From Rhodospirillaceae bacterium (GTDB taxonomy: Bacteria; Pseudomonadota; Alphaproteobacteria; Rhodospirillales; Rhodospirillaceae): DNA of 64,000 nt. The notes beneath the pieces are model-generated. The model did no database searches, had not been told where the DNA came from, and saw only the letters and a list, made by a program, of their open reading frames with translations. A program made the translations under genes and the position numbers. This document shows positions 7,649 to 17,692 of the stretch, piece after piece (position 1 is the first letter of the stretch; every line of letters starts with the position of its first letter). The stretch lies in contig JAVJSV010000012.1 of NCBI GenBank assembly GCA_040219235.1, forward strand, positions 558,001 to 622,000, in the 5' to 3' direction.

Positions 7649-8988
7649 TGACTTTCAGCGCCTTTGGCCGGGTTGCGGCGGTGCTTTGGGCAGCGGTGCT
7701 GATCTCCGGCTGCGGCAGCCTCAATCCTTTCAGCGGCGGCGATGACGACGATATTTTGCCGGGCACGCGGGTGTCGGTGTTGGCGCTGGAACGTGCCTTG
7801 CGCCCTGATCTGAATGCGGTCGGCACCGACATTGTTTTGCCCGCGCCGGAAGATACGGAGACGTGGAGCCAGGCCGGCGGATTGTCGCATCATGCCATGC
7901 ATCACATGGTGATTGGCCCTGCGCCGCGCGTGGTGTGGCGGGTCAGTGCCGGGTCTGGATCCGGTAAGCGCAACCGCACGCTGGGCGAGCCGGTTGTTGC
8001 CGGTGGCCGTGTTTTTGTTCTGGATGCCAAGTCCTATGCGTCGGCCTACAATGCCAATAATGGGGATCGGTTGTGGCGACGAGAACTGGTTTCTAAGAAA
8101 GAAGATGACGGCCATTTTCTTGGTGGCGGCATGGCCTATGAAGAGGGCTTGGTGTTTGCCACCACCGGCTTCGCCGAAGTGGTTGCGTTGGACGCGGCCT
8201 CCGGGCGTGATGCCTGGCGGGCCAAGGTGGATGCACCTGTGCGCTCTGCCCCAACGGTGAACGGTGGGCGCGTTTTTGTGACCACCGTTGATAATCAGGT
8301 CTTTGCGCTCTCCGCGGCTGATGGTCGGCGGCTGTGGACGTATTCTGGTGTGAGTTCTCAAACCATTTTGTTGGGCGGCGGCAGCCCGGCTGTCGATGGC
8401 GGTGTGGTGATTGTGCCCTTTACCAATGGTGAAATTGCGGCGTTGCGGGTGGACAATGGTGCGGTGCTGTGGAGCGACTCAGTCATCGCCGTGCGGCGCA
8501 CGGAAGCGGCGGCCAGTTTGACTGATATTCGTGGACGTCCGGTGATTGACCGTGGCCGTGTCTATGCGGTTGGGCACTCGGGTATTTTGGTTTCCATTGA
8601 TTTGCGCACCGGGCAACGGGTCTGGGACGTGCCTGTGCCAGGCGTGTATCAGCCCTGGATTTCAGGAGATTTCCTATACGCAACGACGATTGATTCAGAG
8701 GTGGTCTGTATTGACGTGCGCACGGGTCAAATTATGTGGGTGACCCAGCTGCGCCGGTTCGAAGATGAAGACGATCAGGAAGACCGTATTATTTGGACCG
8801 GCCCGTCTTTGGCCAGTGATCGCATACTCTTATTCAATTCTTTTGAGCAAGCGTTGTCGTTATCGCCTTACAACGGTGACGTTCTGGGTGAGATGAAACT
8901 GCCGGCGCCGGTGACCATTTCACCGGTATTCGCAAATTCAACCATGTATGTTTTTGATGATGCGGGCGATCTGCTGGCGTATCGCTGA
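7648..8988 (+). CDS. bamB: Outer membrane protein assembly factor BamB
   Basis: About 446 residues. The start is either the ATG at 7648, sharing a base with the upstream stop (TGATG), or the GTG just before it. A lipoprotein signal ends in LISGC. An Asp-rich linker follows and then a PQQ-type beta-propeller, seen as repeats such as GRVFVLDAKSYASAYNANNGDRLWRRE and VVALDAASGRDAWRAKV. BamB is the propeller lipoprotein that helps BamA insert outer-membrane beta-barrels. The neighbours (yfgM-like upstream, der downstream) are conserved. Length is slightly above the enterobacterial protein because of the N-terminal linker. Confidence 0.9.
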   Translation: MTFSAFGRVAAVLWAAVLISGCGSLNPFSGGDDDDILPGTRVSVLALERALRPDLNAVGTDIVLPAPEDTETWSQAGGLSHHAMHHMVIGPAPRVVWRVSAGSGSGKRNRTLGEPVVAGGRVFVLDAKSYASAYNANNGDRLWRRELVSKKEDDGHFLGGGMAYEEGLVFATTGFAEVVALDAASGRDAWRAKVDAPVRSAPTVNGGRVFVTTVDNQVFALSAADGRRLWTYSGVSSQTILLGGGSPAVDGGVVIVPFTNGEIAALRVDNGAVLWSDSVIAVRRTEAAASLTDIRGRPVIDRGRVYAVGHSGILVSIDLRTGQRVWDVPVPGVYQPWISGDFLYATTIDSEVVCIDVRTGQIMWVTQLRRFEDEDDQEDRIIWTGPSLASDRILLFNSFEQALSLSPYNGDVLGEMKLPAPVTISPVFANSTMYVFDDAGDLLAYR

Positions 8989-9054
8989 CTTTTAAACCAA
9001 GAGATTCGTTCTCAAACTAAGAGCTTCACCCTTAAACCTCATGGCCTGTGCCTG

Positions 9055-10539
9055 ATGTCTTTTACTTTGGTTATTGTCGGACGCCCCAATGTGGGTAAGT
9101 CCACGCTTTTTAACCGGCTGGTTGGCCGGCGCTTGGCGTTGGTGCATGACCGGCCTGGTGTGACTCGAGACCGGCGCGAGGGTCAAGGCCATTTGGCTGA
9201 CTTGACGTTTCGCGTCGTCGACACCGCCGGTTTAGAAGACAGTGAAAGCGGCACATTGGAAGGCCGTATGCGCGAACAGACCGAGCGTGCCGTGGCAGAA
9301 GCGGATGTGGCTTTGATGGTGATTGATGCCCGCGTTGGTATCACGCCAATTGATGAATATTTCGCCGATCTGTTGCGGCGCAGTTCTACGCCGATCATTC
9401 TGGCGGCGAATAAATGCGAGGGTAATGCGGCGCAAGCCGGGCTGTTTGAGGCATTTTCTCTCGGTCTCGGTGATCCCATCGCTTTATCGGCTGAACATGG
9501 CCAGGGCCTGGATGAGCTGTTTGAGGCGCTGCTGCCGTTTGAAAAAGAAACTCCGAAAGAGGAACAGTTGATCGCCTCAGAACATCGGGGCCAGGGTTCT
9601 GTGCCGGATCACGGCGCACCCGGTGACGATATGTCACTGGTTGACGACGACAGCTTTGATGACGACCTGATTGAGCTTGAAGACGGCGAGACCTTTGAGG
9701 AAGAAGACGGAGATGGCGACGATAAGGGCCGTCCTTTGCAGTTGGCTATTGTTGGGCGTCCGAACACGGGCAAATCGACGCTGGTTAACCGGCTGCTGGG
9801 CGAAGACCGTGTTCTGACCGGCCCTGAGCCCGGCGTGACTCGCGATGCCATTCCCATCGACTGGGACTATAATGGGCGTCCTGTTCGTCTGGTTGATACG
9901 GCGGGTCTGCGGCGCAAGGCGAAGGTCAGCGACGTGGTTGAGAAACTCTCCGCGCTGGATACCTTGCGGGCCGTTGATCTTGCCGAAGTGGTTGTGTTGG
10001 TGCTGGATGCGGATGCCATTCTCGACAAACAAGATTTAACGATTGCATCGCGTGTGATTGAAGAAGGCCGGGCGCTGGTCATCGCGGTTAACAAATGGGA
10101 CATCGCCTCCGATCGTCAGGGATCTATTCTAAGATTGCGTGAAAAGCTTGAACAATCCCTTACACAGGTGAAGGGGGTGCCCACAGTGACGTTGTCTGCT
10201 AAAACCGGTCACCGGGTTACAGATCTCATGGAGACTGTGTTCAAAGTCCATGCGACGTGGAACAAACGCATACCGACGGCGGCCCTGAACAAATGGCTGG
10301 ATGACACAACGCAACGCCATCCCCCACCGTTGTCAAAACAAAAAAGACGCATCCGTATTCGCTACATGACTCAGGTGAAGGCCCGGCCACCGACCTTTGT
10401 CATGTTCACCTCTCGTCCGGTTGATTTGCCGAGCAGTTATCACCGTTACTTAATGAATGACTTGCGAGAGACCTTTGATTTTGACGGTGTGCCCTTGCGC
10501 TTGTTTGTGCGCAAACCGGACAATCCCTACGATCCATAA
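9055..10539 (+). CDS. der: Ribosome-associated GTPase Der (EngA)
   Basis: 494 residues with two tandem GTPase domains. Domain 1 has GRPNVGKST near the N-terminus, DTAGLED and NKCE. Domain 2 begins near residue 228 with [16 protein letters not shown] and NKWD. A C-terminal KH-like domain follows ([24 protein letters not shown]). Der acts in 50S subunit maturation. The inter-domain linker (about residues 172-225) is long and very acidic, with runs such as DDDSFDDD and [10 protein letters not shown], which explains the above-average length. It is the last gene of the yfgM–bamB–der run. Confidence 0.96.
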   Translation: MSFTLVIVGRPNVGKSTLFNRLVGRRLALVHDRPGVTRDRREGQGHLADLTFRVVDTAGLEDSESGTLEGRMREQTERAVAEADVALMVIDARVGITPIDEYFADLLRRSSTPIILAANKCEGNAAQAGLFEAFSLGLGDPIALSAEHGQGLDELFEALLPFEKETPKEEQLIASEHRGQGSVPDHGAPGDDMSLVDDDSFDDDLIELEDGETFEEEDGDGDDKGRPLQLAIVGRPNTGKSTLVNRLLGEDRVLTGPEPGVTRDAIPIDWDYNGRPVRLVDTAGLRRKAKVSDVVEKLSALDTLRAVDLAEVVVLVLDADAILDKQDLTIASRVIEEGRALVIAVNKWDIASDRQGSILRLREKLEQSLTQVKGVPTVTLSAKTGHRVTDLMETVFKVHATWNKRIPTAALNKWLDDTTQRHPPPLSKQKRRIRIRYMTQVKARPPTFVMFTSRPVDLPSSYHRYLMNDLRETFDFDGVPLRLFVRKPDNPYDP

Positions 10540-10580
10540 AACAATACTCGTTGAGGGTGCGCTAAGCCTGCTGTGTGATT

Positions 10581-11318
10581 TTACTGGTTAAGGCTAATCC
10601 GCTGTCCTGTTTTTTCCTGTGCTGGGTCGGCCAGATCCACAAAGCTGTCTGTAATATCTTCGGGCTTATTGAGTTTGGCCTGGTCTTCTCCAGGGAAGGC
10701 TTTGAGCCTGAGGGCCGTTGCCACTGGGCCAGGGTCGATCAGATTGGCGCGGATAGACGTTTCACTCATCTCCGCCGCATAAATTTTAACCATCTGTTCC
10801 AGCGCGGCTTTCGATGCGCCATATGCGCCCCAAAAGGGGAGCGGCAGAGCGCCTGAACTGCAGGTCACAAAAATGGCGCGTCCTGCATCAGACTGGCGCA
10901 AGAGGGGGTCGACGGATCGCAGCAAGCGCCAATTCGCTGTCATGTTTAAGGCGAACACCTGGTCCCAGGTTTTTGGCGGAATATGCCCAACCGGGGAGAG
11001 TTGCCCCAAGGTCGCCGCTGCACCGACCACGATGTCGAGTTTTTTGTAACGCTCGAATAGGGCCAGGCCCACCTGGTCGATGGTTTCAAACTTGCTCAGG
11101 TCCTCGTCCACCAGCACAGCAGCTTGGCCCGTCGCGGCTTTGATCTCGTCGTCCAGGGTGAGAAGTTTTTTCTTGCTGCGGGCGATGGCTATGATGGTCG
11201 CGCCTTCGTTGGCAAACCGTTTTGCCACCGCGCGGCCAATGCCTTGAGAGGCCCCTGTGACAAGCGCAATACGTCCGGCCAGGCGTCCGGTTTTACTGTC
11301 ACCGCCCGTGACGCTCAT
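10581..11318 (-). CDS. Short-chain dehydrogenase/reductase (SDR)
   Basis: 245 residues from the ATG at 11318; an in-frame TTG lies directly before it. The classical SDR cofactor motif TGASQGIG is at residues 21-28, and the catalytic YGASK motif follows the Ser-containing strand FVTCSSGALPLP. The region after the active site (IDPGPVATALRL) is typical. It starts 5 nt after the purF stop, so it is probably translated with purF. The substrate cannot be deduced. It converges with der across a 41-nt gap that holds no clear terminator. Confidence 0.85.
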   Translation of the reverse strand: MSVTGGDSKTGRLAGRIALVTGASQGIGRAVAKRFANEGATIIAIARSKKKLLTLDDEIKAATGQAAVLVDEDLSKFETIDQVGLALFERYKKLDIVVGAAATLGQLSPVGHIPPKTWDQVFALNMTANWRLLRSVDPLLRQSDAGRAIFVTCSSGALPLPFWGAYGASKAALEQMVKIYAAEMSETSIRANLIDPGPVATALRLKAFPGEDQAKLNKPEDITDSFVDLADPAQEKTGQRISLNQ

Positions 11319-11323
11319 CAATC

Positions 11324-12850
11324 TTACGCCCGGCCTTCTGTCAGGAGGGACAACTGATGCGGCAGGGCTTCTGCATTGAGGTCCGTCAGGGGTGATGGAT
11401 AATCGCCGGTAAAGCAGGCATCGCAGTATTGTGGATTGTCCATGTTGCGTTTTGCTTCGCCAACCGCGCGGTACAGGCCATCGACCGAAATGAACGCAAG
11501 ACTATCAACGCCCAGACGCTTGGCCATGCCATCAACATCAAGCTGGGCGGCGAGTAATTGTTCCCGCTCCGGCGTGTCGATGCCGAAATAGCAGGGGTGG
11601 GCGGTCGGCGGTGATGAAATGCGTAAGTGCACCTCGGTGGCACCAGCTTGGCGCACCATATCAACAATTTTGGTCGAGGTTGTACCGCGTACGATGGAGT
11701 CATCGACGAGAACAACGCGTTTGCCCTCGATCTGGGCGCGGTTGATGTTGTGTTTGCGCTTCACACCCAGGTGCCGGGTTTTATCGGTGGGCTGGATGAA
11801 CGTGCGTCCGACATAGTGATTACGGATGATGCCGTATTCAAAGGGGACTTTGACCGCAGACGCGTAGCCCAGCGCTGCGGGCACGCCGGAGTCCGGCACA
11901 GGAACCACCACATCGCAAGGCACGTTGCTTTCTTTGGCCAGTTCTACGCCGATGCGTTTGCGGACTTCGTAAACACTGGAGCCTTCGCACACGCTGTCGG
12001 GCCGGGCAAAATAAATAAATTCAAAGATGCAGAACCGTGGATCGGACTTCGGGAAGGGCCGCACCGAACGCAGGCCGTCTTGATCAATAATGACCATTTC
12101 GCCGGGTTCAACGTCGCGGACAAATTCAGCACCGATGATGTCCAGGGCGCAGGTTTCAGAGCACAGAATGTAAGCTTTATCCAATTTGCCGATGACCAGA
12201 GGGCGCACGCCCAGGGGGTCGCGCACACCGAACATGGTTGTGTTCGACATTGCGACCATGGAGTAGGCCCCTTCAATCTGTCTGAGGGCGTCAATAATCC
12301 GCTCTTCGAGGGTCGCTTTACTGCTGATGGCGATGAGGTGAATCACCACTTCTGTATCGGAGGTGGACTGGAAGATACAGCCACGGCGCACAAGCTCCTG
12401 CCGGACAGTCAGGGCGTTGGTGAGGTTGCCATTATGGCCAAGGGCGAAGCCGCCAAATTCTAAATCTGCAAATAAGGGCTGAACATTGCGCAGGATGGTC
12501 TCGCCGGTGGTGGAATAGCGATTGTGTCCCAGCGCCATGTTGCCTTTGAGGCGCGACATCACCCGCTCTGATTTGAAATTGTCAGAGACATGACCAAGCC
12601 CACGATGGCTGTGGAAGTGCTTCTGATCGAAACTCACCAAACCCGCGGCTTCCTGGCCACGATGCTGCAAAGCATGGAGACCGAGCGCTGTATGAGAAGC
12701 GGCGTCTGCATCCCCGTATATGCCGAAGACCCCGCATTCCTCGTGCAAAGTATCGCCGTCGCAGTCCGCGTCTCGGATCTGATCCGATGCGTGCTCGCTG
12801 CTGGTGGTGTGGAAGGGGTGTGTTGTCAGAGGCGGGTCAAAGGAGGTCAT
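11324..12850 (-). CDS. purF: Amidophosphoribosyltransferase
   Basis: 508 residues. PurF makes 5-phosphoribosylamine from PRPP and glutamine, the first step of purine synthesis. A leader of about 38 residues precedes the catalytic Cys39 (EECGVFGIYG), so self-processing is expected. The glutaminase part has GHNRYSTTG and GHNGN; the PRPP site is VVLVDDSIVRGTTSTK. C-terminal cysteines (YCDACFTGDYP) fit the Fe-S-containing B. subtilis-type enzyme. It starts 3 nt after the cvpA stop, the classic cvpA–purF arrangement. Confidence 0.96.
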   Translation of the reverse strand: MTSFDPPLTTHPFHTTSSEHASDQIRDADCDGDTLHEECGVFGIYGDADAASHTALGLHALQHRGQEAAGLVSFDQKHFHSHRGLGHVSDNFKSERVMSRLKGNMALGHNRYSTTGETILRNVQPLFADLEFGGFALGHNGNLTNALTVRQELVRRGCIFQSTSDTEVVIHLIAISSKATLEERIIDALRQIEGAYSMVAMSNTTMFGVRDPLGVRPLVIGKLDKAYILCSETCALDIIGAEFVRDVEPGEMVIIDQDGLRSVRPFPKSDPRFCIFEFIYFARPDSVCEGSSVYEVRKRIGVELAKESNVPCDVVVPVPDSGVPAALGYASAVKVPFEYGIIRNHYVGRTFIQPTDKTRHLGVKRKHNINRAQIEGKRVVLVDDSIVRGTTSTKIVDMVRQAGATEVHLRISSPPTAHPCYFGIDTPEREQLLAAQLDVDGMAKRLGVDSLAFISVDGLYRAVGEAKRNMDNPQYCDACFTGDYPSPLTDLNAEALPHQLSLLTEGRA

Positions 12851-12853
12851 GCG

Positions 12854-13540
12854 CTATTGATCGTCCTGATTGGTTTGGAATAGGCGGTCCATCCCACTGC
12901 GTTGATCGTCTTCATAGGCGCCATCTGGTGTTTTTGGCGCATCTGGATCACTGCCTGGCGGCGGCTGAGTCAGTTTATCCAGGGTCTCTTTCAATTCGAT
13001 CGCGTCCTTGGCGGTGTCTGACGCATCTTTAGCAGCATCTTCCGCAGCCATAAAGGCTTCAGGTGCGAGTCCAATCATGAAATCTGCTGTTGCTTCAATG
13101 ATCGGTACGGTTTTGGCGTTGTTTACCCAGGTGGGGCGCTCATCGCCCGCAATCACCCAATCTAATATAAGTAAACCCAGAGCAAAAACGATCACCCCGC
13201 GCAGTAGCCCGAAGATAAACCCGAGCGAGCGGTCGAGGTTGTTAAGCGCGCTGGCCTGGATTGATTTCGACAACATTTTTGTCAGAATCGAAAGCACCAC
13301 CAGGACGGTCAGAAAAATGACAACACTCGTCACGCCATCTGCAATCAGGGTGTTGGGGATGATGTCGCGGGCAAAATGACGGAGTTCTGGTACGCCATAA
13401 ATCACCGCAAACACAGCCCCAATCCATCCGGCGACCGACAGCACTTCGTGGACAAAGCCACGCATAAACGCCAGAAGACCGGATAACATCATGATAATGA
13501 CGACGGCCAAGTCCAACCCGTTTATGGGAAAGCCTTCCAT
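12854..13540 (-). CDS. cvpA: CvpA family membrane protein
   Basis: 228 residues with four hydrophobic segments in the first 130 or so: LAVVIIMMLSGLLAFMRG, a Gly/Ala-rich second helix, VVIFLTVLVVLSIL and VIVFALGLLILDWV. The conserved FMRGFVHEVLSVAGW pattern identifies CvpA, a protein family named from colicin V production and linked to envelope stress. The last 70 residues are an acidic, Ala/Asp-rich cytoplasmic tail longer than in E. coli. It lies directly upstream of purF on the same strand. Confidence 0.9.
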   Translation of the reverse strand: MEGFPINGLDLAVVIIMMLSGLLAFMRGFVHEVLSVAGWIGAVFAVIYGVPELRHFARDIIPNTLIADGVTSVVIFLTVLVVLSILTKMLSKSIQASALNNLDRSLGFIFGLLRGVIVFALGLLILDWVIAGDERPTWVNNAKTVPIIEATADFMIGLAPEAFMAAEDAAKDASDTAKDAIELKETLDKLTQPPPGSDPDAPKTPDGAYEDDQRSGMDRLFQTNQDDQ

Positions 13541-13566
13541 TTAATGGTGTGTTCCAAATGTTGGCG

Positions 13567-14940
13567 TCATGATGAAAATTTTTCGACCAAGTCTTGAACG
13601 TGCCCCAGCGATGTCAGTGTGACACCGTTTGGCGTGTCCATGTTTGATGTGCGACGTCCTGCATTTTTGGGCATCCATGCGTCGGTGAACCCTAGCTTTG
13701 CTGCTTCCCGCAGGCGTTGATCCATTTGTGTGACGGCCCGGAGTTCCCCGGACAGCCCAATTTCGCCGAACACAACCGCTCCTGGCGGCACCGGAGCATC
13801 CCGCAAAGAGGACACCAGCGCCGCCGCGACAGCCGCATCGGCCGCCGGCTCAGAAATCCGTAAGCCACCGGCCACGTTCAAATAAATGTCATGCCCGCTC
13901 AGTGCAAGGCCGCATCTTGCTTCGAGGACGGCAGCAATCATCGAGAGGCGGCTTGAATCCCATCCAACGACCGTGCGCCGGGCGGTGCCGAGGCTGGTGG
14001 GGGCCACCAGGGCCTGGATTTCAACCAGCATGGGACGGGAGCCTTCGAGACCTGCGAACACACAACTGCCCGAGACATTGCCCCGCCGCTCGGCCAAGAA
14101 GAGTGCCGAGGGGTTCGGCACTTCGGCCAGGCCCGCATTTGCCATTTCAAACACGCCAATTTCATCAGTCGCGCCAAAGCGGTTCTTGACCGCGCGCAGA
14201 ATACGAAAATGATGACCGCGCTCGCCTTCGAAATACAGCACCGTATCTACCATATGCTCCAGCACGCGGGGTCCGGCCAGGGTGCCTTCTTTGGTGACAT
14301 GCCCCACAAGAAACAAGGTAAAACCGCGCTTTTTTGCGATGCGGATCAATTCGTGGGAACAGGTGCGGACCTGGGTCACGGTGCCCGGTGCAGAATCAAT
14401 CGCATCTGTATACATGGTCTGGATGGAATCGATGACCACCAAGTCAGCCGCGCCTTTGGTGTCGAGAGTGGCAGCAATATCTCGGACATTGGTGGCGGCG
14501 GCCAACTCAACGGGGGCGTTTTCCAGCCCAAGACGAGCAGCTCTTAAGCGCACTTGGTCCACCGCTTCTTCGCCGGTGATGTAGAGACACTTTGCATTGG
14601 CCGCCAAAGCGCCACAGGCTTGCAGCAGCAGGGTTGATTTGCCGATGCCCGGATCGCCGCCGACCAGGACCGCCGATCCTGCGACCAAGCCACCGCCACA
14701 GACGCGGTCGAGTTCGGCAATGCCGGTGTGCAGGCGCGGCGGTGCGGCGGTTTCGCCTTTGAGGGGAACAAAGGAAATCGCGCGCCCACCTTTGCCACCA
14801 CTAACGCCTTTCGGCAGAGTGGCGGACCCGGCTTCTTCGACGAGGGTGTTCCATTCGTTACAGGCTTCGCATTTTCCGGCCCATTTCGGGAAGTGCGCGC
14901 CGCAGGACTGACAGACGAATTCTGCTTTTGATTTTGCCAT
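13567..14940 (-). CDS. radA: DNA repair protein RadA
   Basis: 457 residues. An N-terminal zinc finger uses C10, C13, C24 and C27. The RecA-like ATPase core has the Walker A GGDPGIGKST and the RadA-specific KNRFG motif; the C-terminal part is Lon-protease-like. RadA helps process recombination intermediates and promotes branch migration. The zinc finger, both nucleotide motifs and the length are all intact. It is 26 nt upstream of cvpA on the same strand and 18 nt downstream of the mlaF-like gene. Confidence 0.96.
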   Translation of the reverse strand: MAKSKAEFVCQSCGAHFPKWAGKCEACNEWNTLVEEAGSATLPKGVSGGKGGRAISFVPLKGETAAPPRLHTGIAELDRVCGGGLVAGSAVLVGGDPGIGKSTLLLQACGALAANAKCLYITGEEAVDQVRLRAARLGLENAPVELAAATNVRDIAATLDTKGAADLVVIDSIQTMYTDAIDSAPGTVTQVRTCSHELIRIAKKRGFTLFLVGHVTKEGTLAGPRVLEHMVDTVLYFEGERGHHFRILRAVKNRFGATDEIGVFEMANAGLAEVPNPSALFLAERRGNVSGSCVFAGLEGSRPMLVEIQALVAPTSLGTARRTVVGWDSSRLSMIAAVLEARCGLALSGHDIYLNVAGGLRISEPAADAAVAAALVSSLRDAPVPPGAVVFGEIGLSGELRAVTQMDQRLREAAKLGFTDAWMPKNAGRRTSNMDTPNGVTLTSLGHVQDLVEKFSS

Positions 14941-14958
14941 TGATGCTGTTATCGGCGC

Positions 14959-15732
14959 CTACCGGCGAAGCTCCATCTGAATCGGCCCCTCGGCGCGGCC
15001 ATGAACGAACTGGTCAACATAATCGTTACCCGAGTTATCAACATCAGTGGCTGGTCCGACCCAGATCAGTTTGCCGTGATAGAGCATGGCGATGCGGTCG
15101 GCGATTTTCCGGGCTGAGGCCATGTCATGCGTGATTGATATGGCGGTAATGCCTTGGTCTTTCACACAGGTCACAATGAGATCGTTGATGACGTCGGCCA
15201 TAATGGGATCGAGGCCGGTTGTGGGTTCGTCAAAGAACACGATCTCAGGAGAACGGGCAATGGCGCGGGCCAAGCCGACACGTTTTTGCATGCCGCCGGA
15301 CAGTTCTGCAGGTGACAATGCGCCCACGTCCTCGGACAGCCCAACTTTTGTAAGGGACTCAAGCGCGTGTTCCTTGGCATCGGCCCGACTCAAATGCCGC
15401 CCTTGAATCAGACCGAAGGCGACATTTTCCCAGACCGGCAGGCTGTCAAACAGGGCGCCGCCCTGAAACAACATGCCGAATTTTTCATTGGTTTCATCCC
15501 GGTCATTAGCGGCGATCTTGGTGACATCTGTGCCATCGACTTCAATGGTGCCGGAGTCGGCGAGCATGAGCCCGATGATACATTTCAGCAGAACAGACTT
15601 CCCGGTGCCCGAACCGCCAATGATCACAATGGACTCGCCCTGTGCCACATCGAGATTTACCCCGGTCAGAATTTTTTTAGGGCCAAAGCTCTTGCACACA
15701 TCGGCAAGGTGAATTTTGGGTGGCTGGCTCAT
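14959..15732 (-). CDS. mlaF: MlaF-type ABC transporter ATPase
   Basis: 257 residues: Walker A GGSGTGKSVLL, signature LSGGMQKRVGLARAI, Walker B EIVFFDEPTTGLDP and the switch histidine in SITHD. The sequence is of the MlaF/TTG2A class, which powers phospholipid traffic between the membranes. The ATG overlaps the mlaE stop (ATGA), so the two are coupled. No MlaD (MCE-domain) gene follows; the next gene is radA. Confidence 0.88.
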   Translation of the reverse strand: MSQPPKIHLADVCKSFGPKKILTGVNLDVAQGESIVIIGGSGTGKSVLLKCIIGLMLADSGTIEVDGTDVTKIAANDRDETNEKFGMLFQGGALFDSLPVWENVAFGLIQGRHLSRADAKEHALESLTKVGLSEDVGALSPAELSGGMQKRVGLARAIARSPEIVFFDEPTTGLDPIMADVINDLIVTCVKDQGITAISITHDMASARKIADRIAMLYHGKLIWVGPATDVDNSGNDYVDQFVHGRAEGPIQMELRR

Positions 15733-16502
15733 ACGGCGAAGAACAATTCGGTAATGATGTAATTAAAGATCAGGATCAGAATTGAGGACGACACAACCGC
15801 ATTGGTGGTGGCACTGCCAACGCCCTGCGCACCGCCTTTTGAATGAAAGCCGTTGTAGCAGCCCATCAGCGTAATGATGAAGCCGAAAGCGGCGGCTTTG
15901 ACCAAGCCTGAAATCACATCCAGAGGTTCTAGAAAATCTATTGTGTTGGAGATGTAAACGTTCGGGTTAAAGCCGAGTTTAAAGACGCCGACGAGGTATC
16001 CGCCGAAGACACCAATGATATCGGCGATCAAGACTAACAGCGGCAGCATCAATACACCGGCGATTAAACGTGGCGCGATGAGATACTTATAAGGGTTGGT
16101 GGACAGTGTGGTCAGAGCATCCACTTGCTCTGTGACCCGCATGGTGCCGATTTCGGCCGCCATCGACGCGCCAATGCGCCCCGCCACCATCAGGCTGGCA
16201 AGAACCGGTCCCAGTTCGCGGGTCATGGACAGAACGACAACGTTGGCGACAGCGCTTTCTGCATTGAAGCGCGCAAAGCCGGTGTAGCTTTGCAGCGCTA
16301 AAACCATGCCGGAGAAAATCGCGGTCAGGCCGACGACGGGCAGGGAGTAATAGCCAATGTCGATCATTTGCCGCCCGATCAAGCGGGGGTAAATGGGGGG
16401 GCGGACACAGTGAGAGAGGGAGGTCAGCGTAAAGAGGGTCAAGCGGCCAATTTGTGCGACGAAGCGCAAGACCACGCGGCCGATCACGGCGAGGAAATTC
16501 AC
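15729..16502 (-). CDS. mlaE: MlaE-type ABC transporter permease
   Basis: 257 residues from a GTG that overlaps the alr stop by 4 nt. Family features are the amphipathic N-terminus, then PVVGLTAIFSGMVLALQSY, LGPVLASLMVAGRIGASMAAEIGTM (the EQ-loop/coupling region) and several further membrane helices. MlaE permeases work with MlaF in retrograde or anterograde phospholipid transport. The position between alr and mlaF is common in alphaproteobacteria. The substrate-binding MCE subunit is not in the window. Confidence 0.88.
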   Translation of the reverse strand: MNFLAVIGRVVLRFVAQIGRLTLFTLTSLSHCVRPPIYPRLIGRQMIDIGYYSLPVVGLTAIFSGMVLALQSYTGFARFNAESAVANVVVLSMTRELGPVLASLMVAGRIGASMAAEIGTMRVTEQVDALTTLSTNPYKYLIAPRLIAGVLMLPLLVLIADIIGVFGGYLVGVFKLGFNPNVYISNTIDFLEPLDVISGLVKAAAFGFIITLMGCYNGFHSKGGAQGVGSATTNAVVSSSILILIFNYIITELFFAV

Positions 16503-17686
16503 GATGTCAGCCCAGGAACGTTGGCCGGAAGATATCGGCGGGCATAGCGCTGGCCCAGACTGGTGAGGATCTCGTAACCGATGGTGCCGGCTTCTTCGGC
16601 CAAGTCATCAACCGTGTGCGCGTGAAACAGAACGTCAATCATCGCGCCGACCCGGGCGCTGGAGTCTGGGACGTTGGTGATGTCGAAGGTCAGGAGATCC
16701 ATGGAGACTGTGCCAGCCACTTTAATTGGGATGCCGTCTAACGTTGCGGTTCCGGTGTTGCTCAGTGAACGCAGAACGCCATCGGCATAACCTATTGAAA
16801 CTGTGGCCAATTTTGTTCCATCAGCGGCCTTGAAGGTGGCACCGTATCCAACGGTCTGGGTACTGTCAACGCGCCGGAGCTGGAGGATTCTGGCCTGCAA
16901 GCGAACCACCGGCAGCATGGGGTTGGCCCCACCCGGGTGCGGGTTGATGCCATAGAGGGCGGCTCCGGGCCGCAGGTAGTCGTAGTGCCAGGCTTCTCCT
17001 AAAAAGACACCCGCGCTGTTGCTCAAAGAGGCTTTGACGTCAGGATACTTGGTGCGGAACGCGCTTAAGGTGCTGGTGAAGCGTTCCAACTGCATTTTAT
17101 TGTAGGGATGCTCTGGTGTGCTGGCGCAGGCAAGATGGCTCATCAGCGCAAGCGGTGTCAGCCCCTGTAAGGCGTCCGCGTCATTCAGATGGTCTGTGAA
17201 CTCCCGCTCACTGAGGCCGAGCCGGTTCATGCCTGTGTCGACCTGAACAATGGTTTCTTGAAGGACATCGGCATTCGTCGCAAAGGTACGCCAGGACGCA
17301 ATTTGTTCTGGTGTGCTGAGAACGGGGATCAAGCCGTGTCGAAACACCTCGGGTTCCAGACCAGGATTCACGCCGTGCATGACCACGATGCGCGGGCCGC
17401 GTCCCAACACTTTTCGGAGTTCTATGCCTTCGTTGAGGTGCGCCACATAGAAGGTCTCGCATCCTGCGCCGGCCAAAGCTGCGGCCACATTGTCAGCGCC
17501 TAATCCGTAAGCATCGGCTTTAATCACCGCGCCACAGTCTGCGTTTGGTTTAAGTTTGCGTTTTAGGAGCCGCCAGTTTTCGCAGATCGCCGCAAGGTCA
17601 ATGGTGAGAACCGCACCCGCCCGCTCGACCGAGGCCGGTATTGGAGAGGGCGTCGCAGAACCGGGTGGCACAAAATTGGTAGACAC
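16499..17686 (-). CDS. alr: Alanine racemase
   Basis: 395 residues from a GTG. This PLP fold-type III enzyme converts L-alanine to D-alanine for peptidoglycan. The PLP lysine is K56 in AVIKADAYGLGA, and the catalytic tyrosine lies in TVGYGATF. The C-terminal beta domain includes SMDLLTFDIT. About 20 residues precede the first conserved strand, slightly longer than usual. It starts 6 nt after the dnaB stop and overlaps mlaE by 4 nt, so it belongs to the same minus-strand run. Confidence 0.95.
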   Translation of the reverse strand: MSTNFVPPGSATPSPIPASVERAGAVLTIDLAAICENWRLLKRKLKPNADCGAVIKADAYGLGADNVAAALAGAGCETFYVAHLNEGIELRKVLGRGPRIVVMHGVNPGLEPEVFRHGLIPVLSTPEQIASWRTFATNADVLQETIVQVDTGMNRLGLSEREFTDHLNDADALQGLTPLALMSHLACASTPEHPYNKMQLERFTSTLSAFRTKYPDVKASLSNSAGVFLGEAWHYDYLRPGAALYGINPHPGGANPMLPVVRLQARILQLRRVDSTQTVGYGATFKAADGTKLATVSIGYADGVLRSLSNTGTATLDGIPIKVAGTVSMDLLTFDITNVPDSSARVGAMIDVLFHAHTVDDLAEEAGTIGYEILTSLGQRYARRYLPANVPGLTS

Positions 17687-17692
17687 GGGGCG

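Noticed and set aside
11627-12463. 278-codon plus-strand ORF
   Set aside because: It lies wholly antisense to purF, whose motifs are intact; no recognisable domain on this strand.
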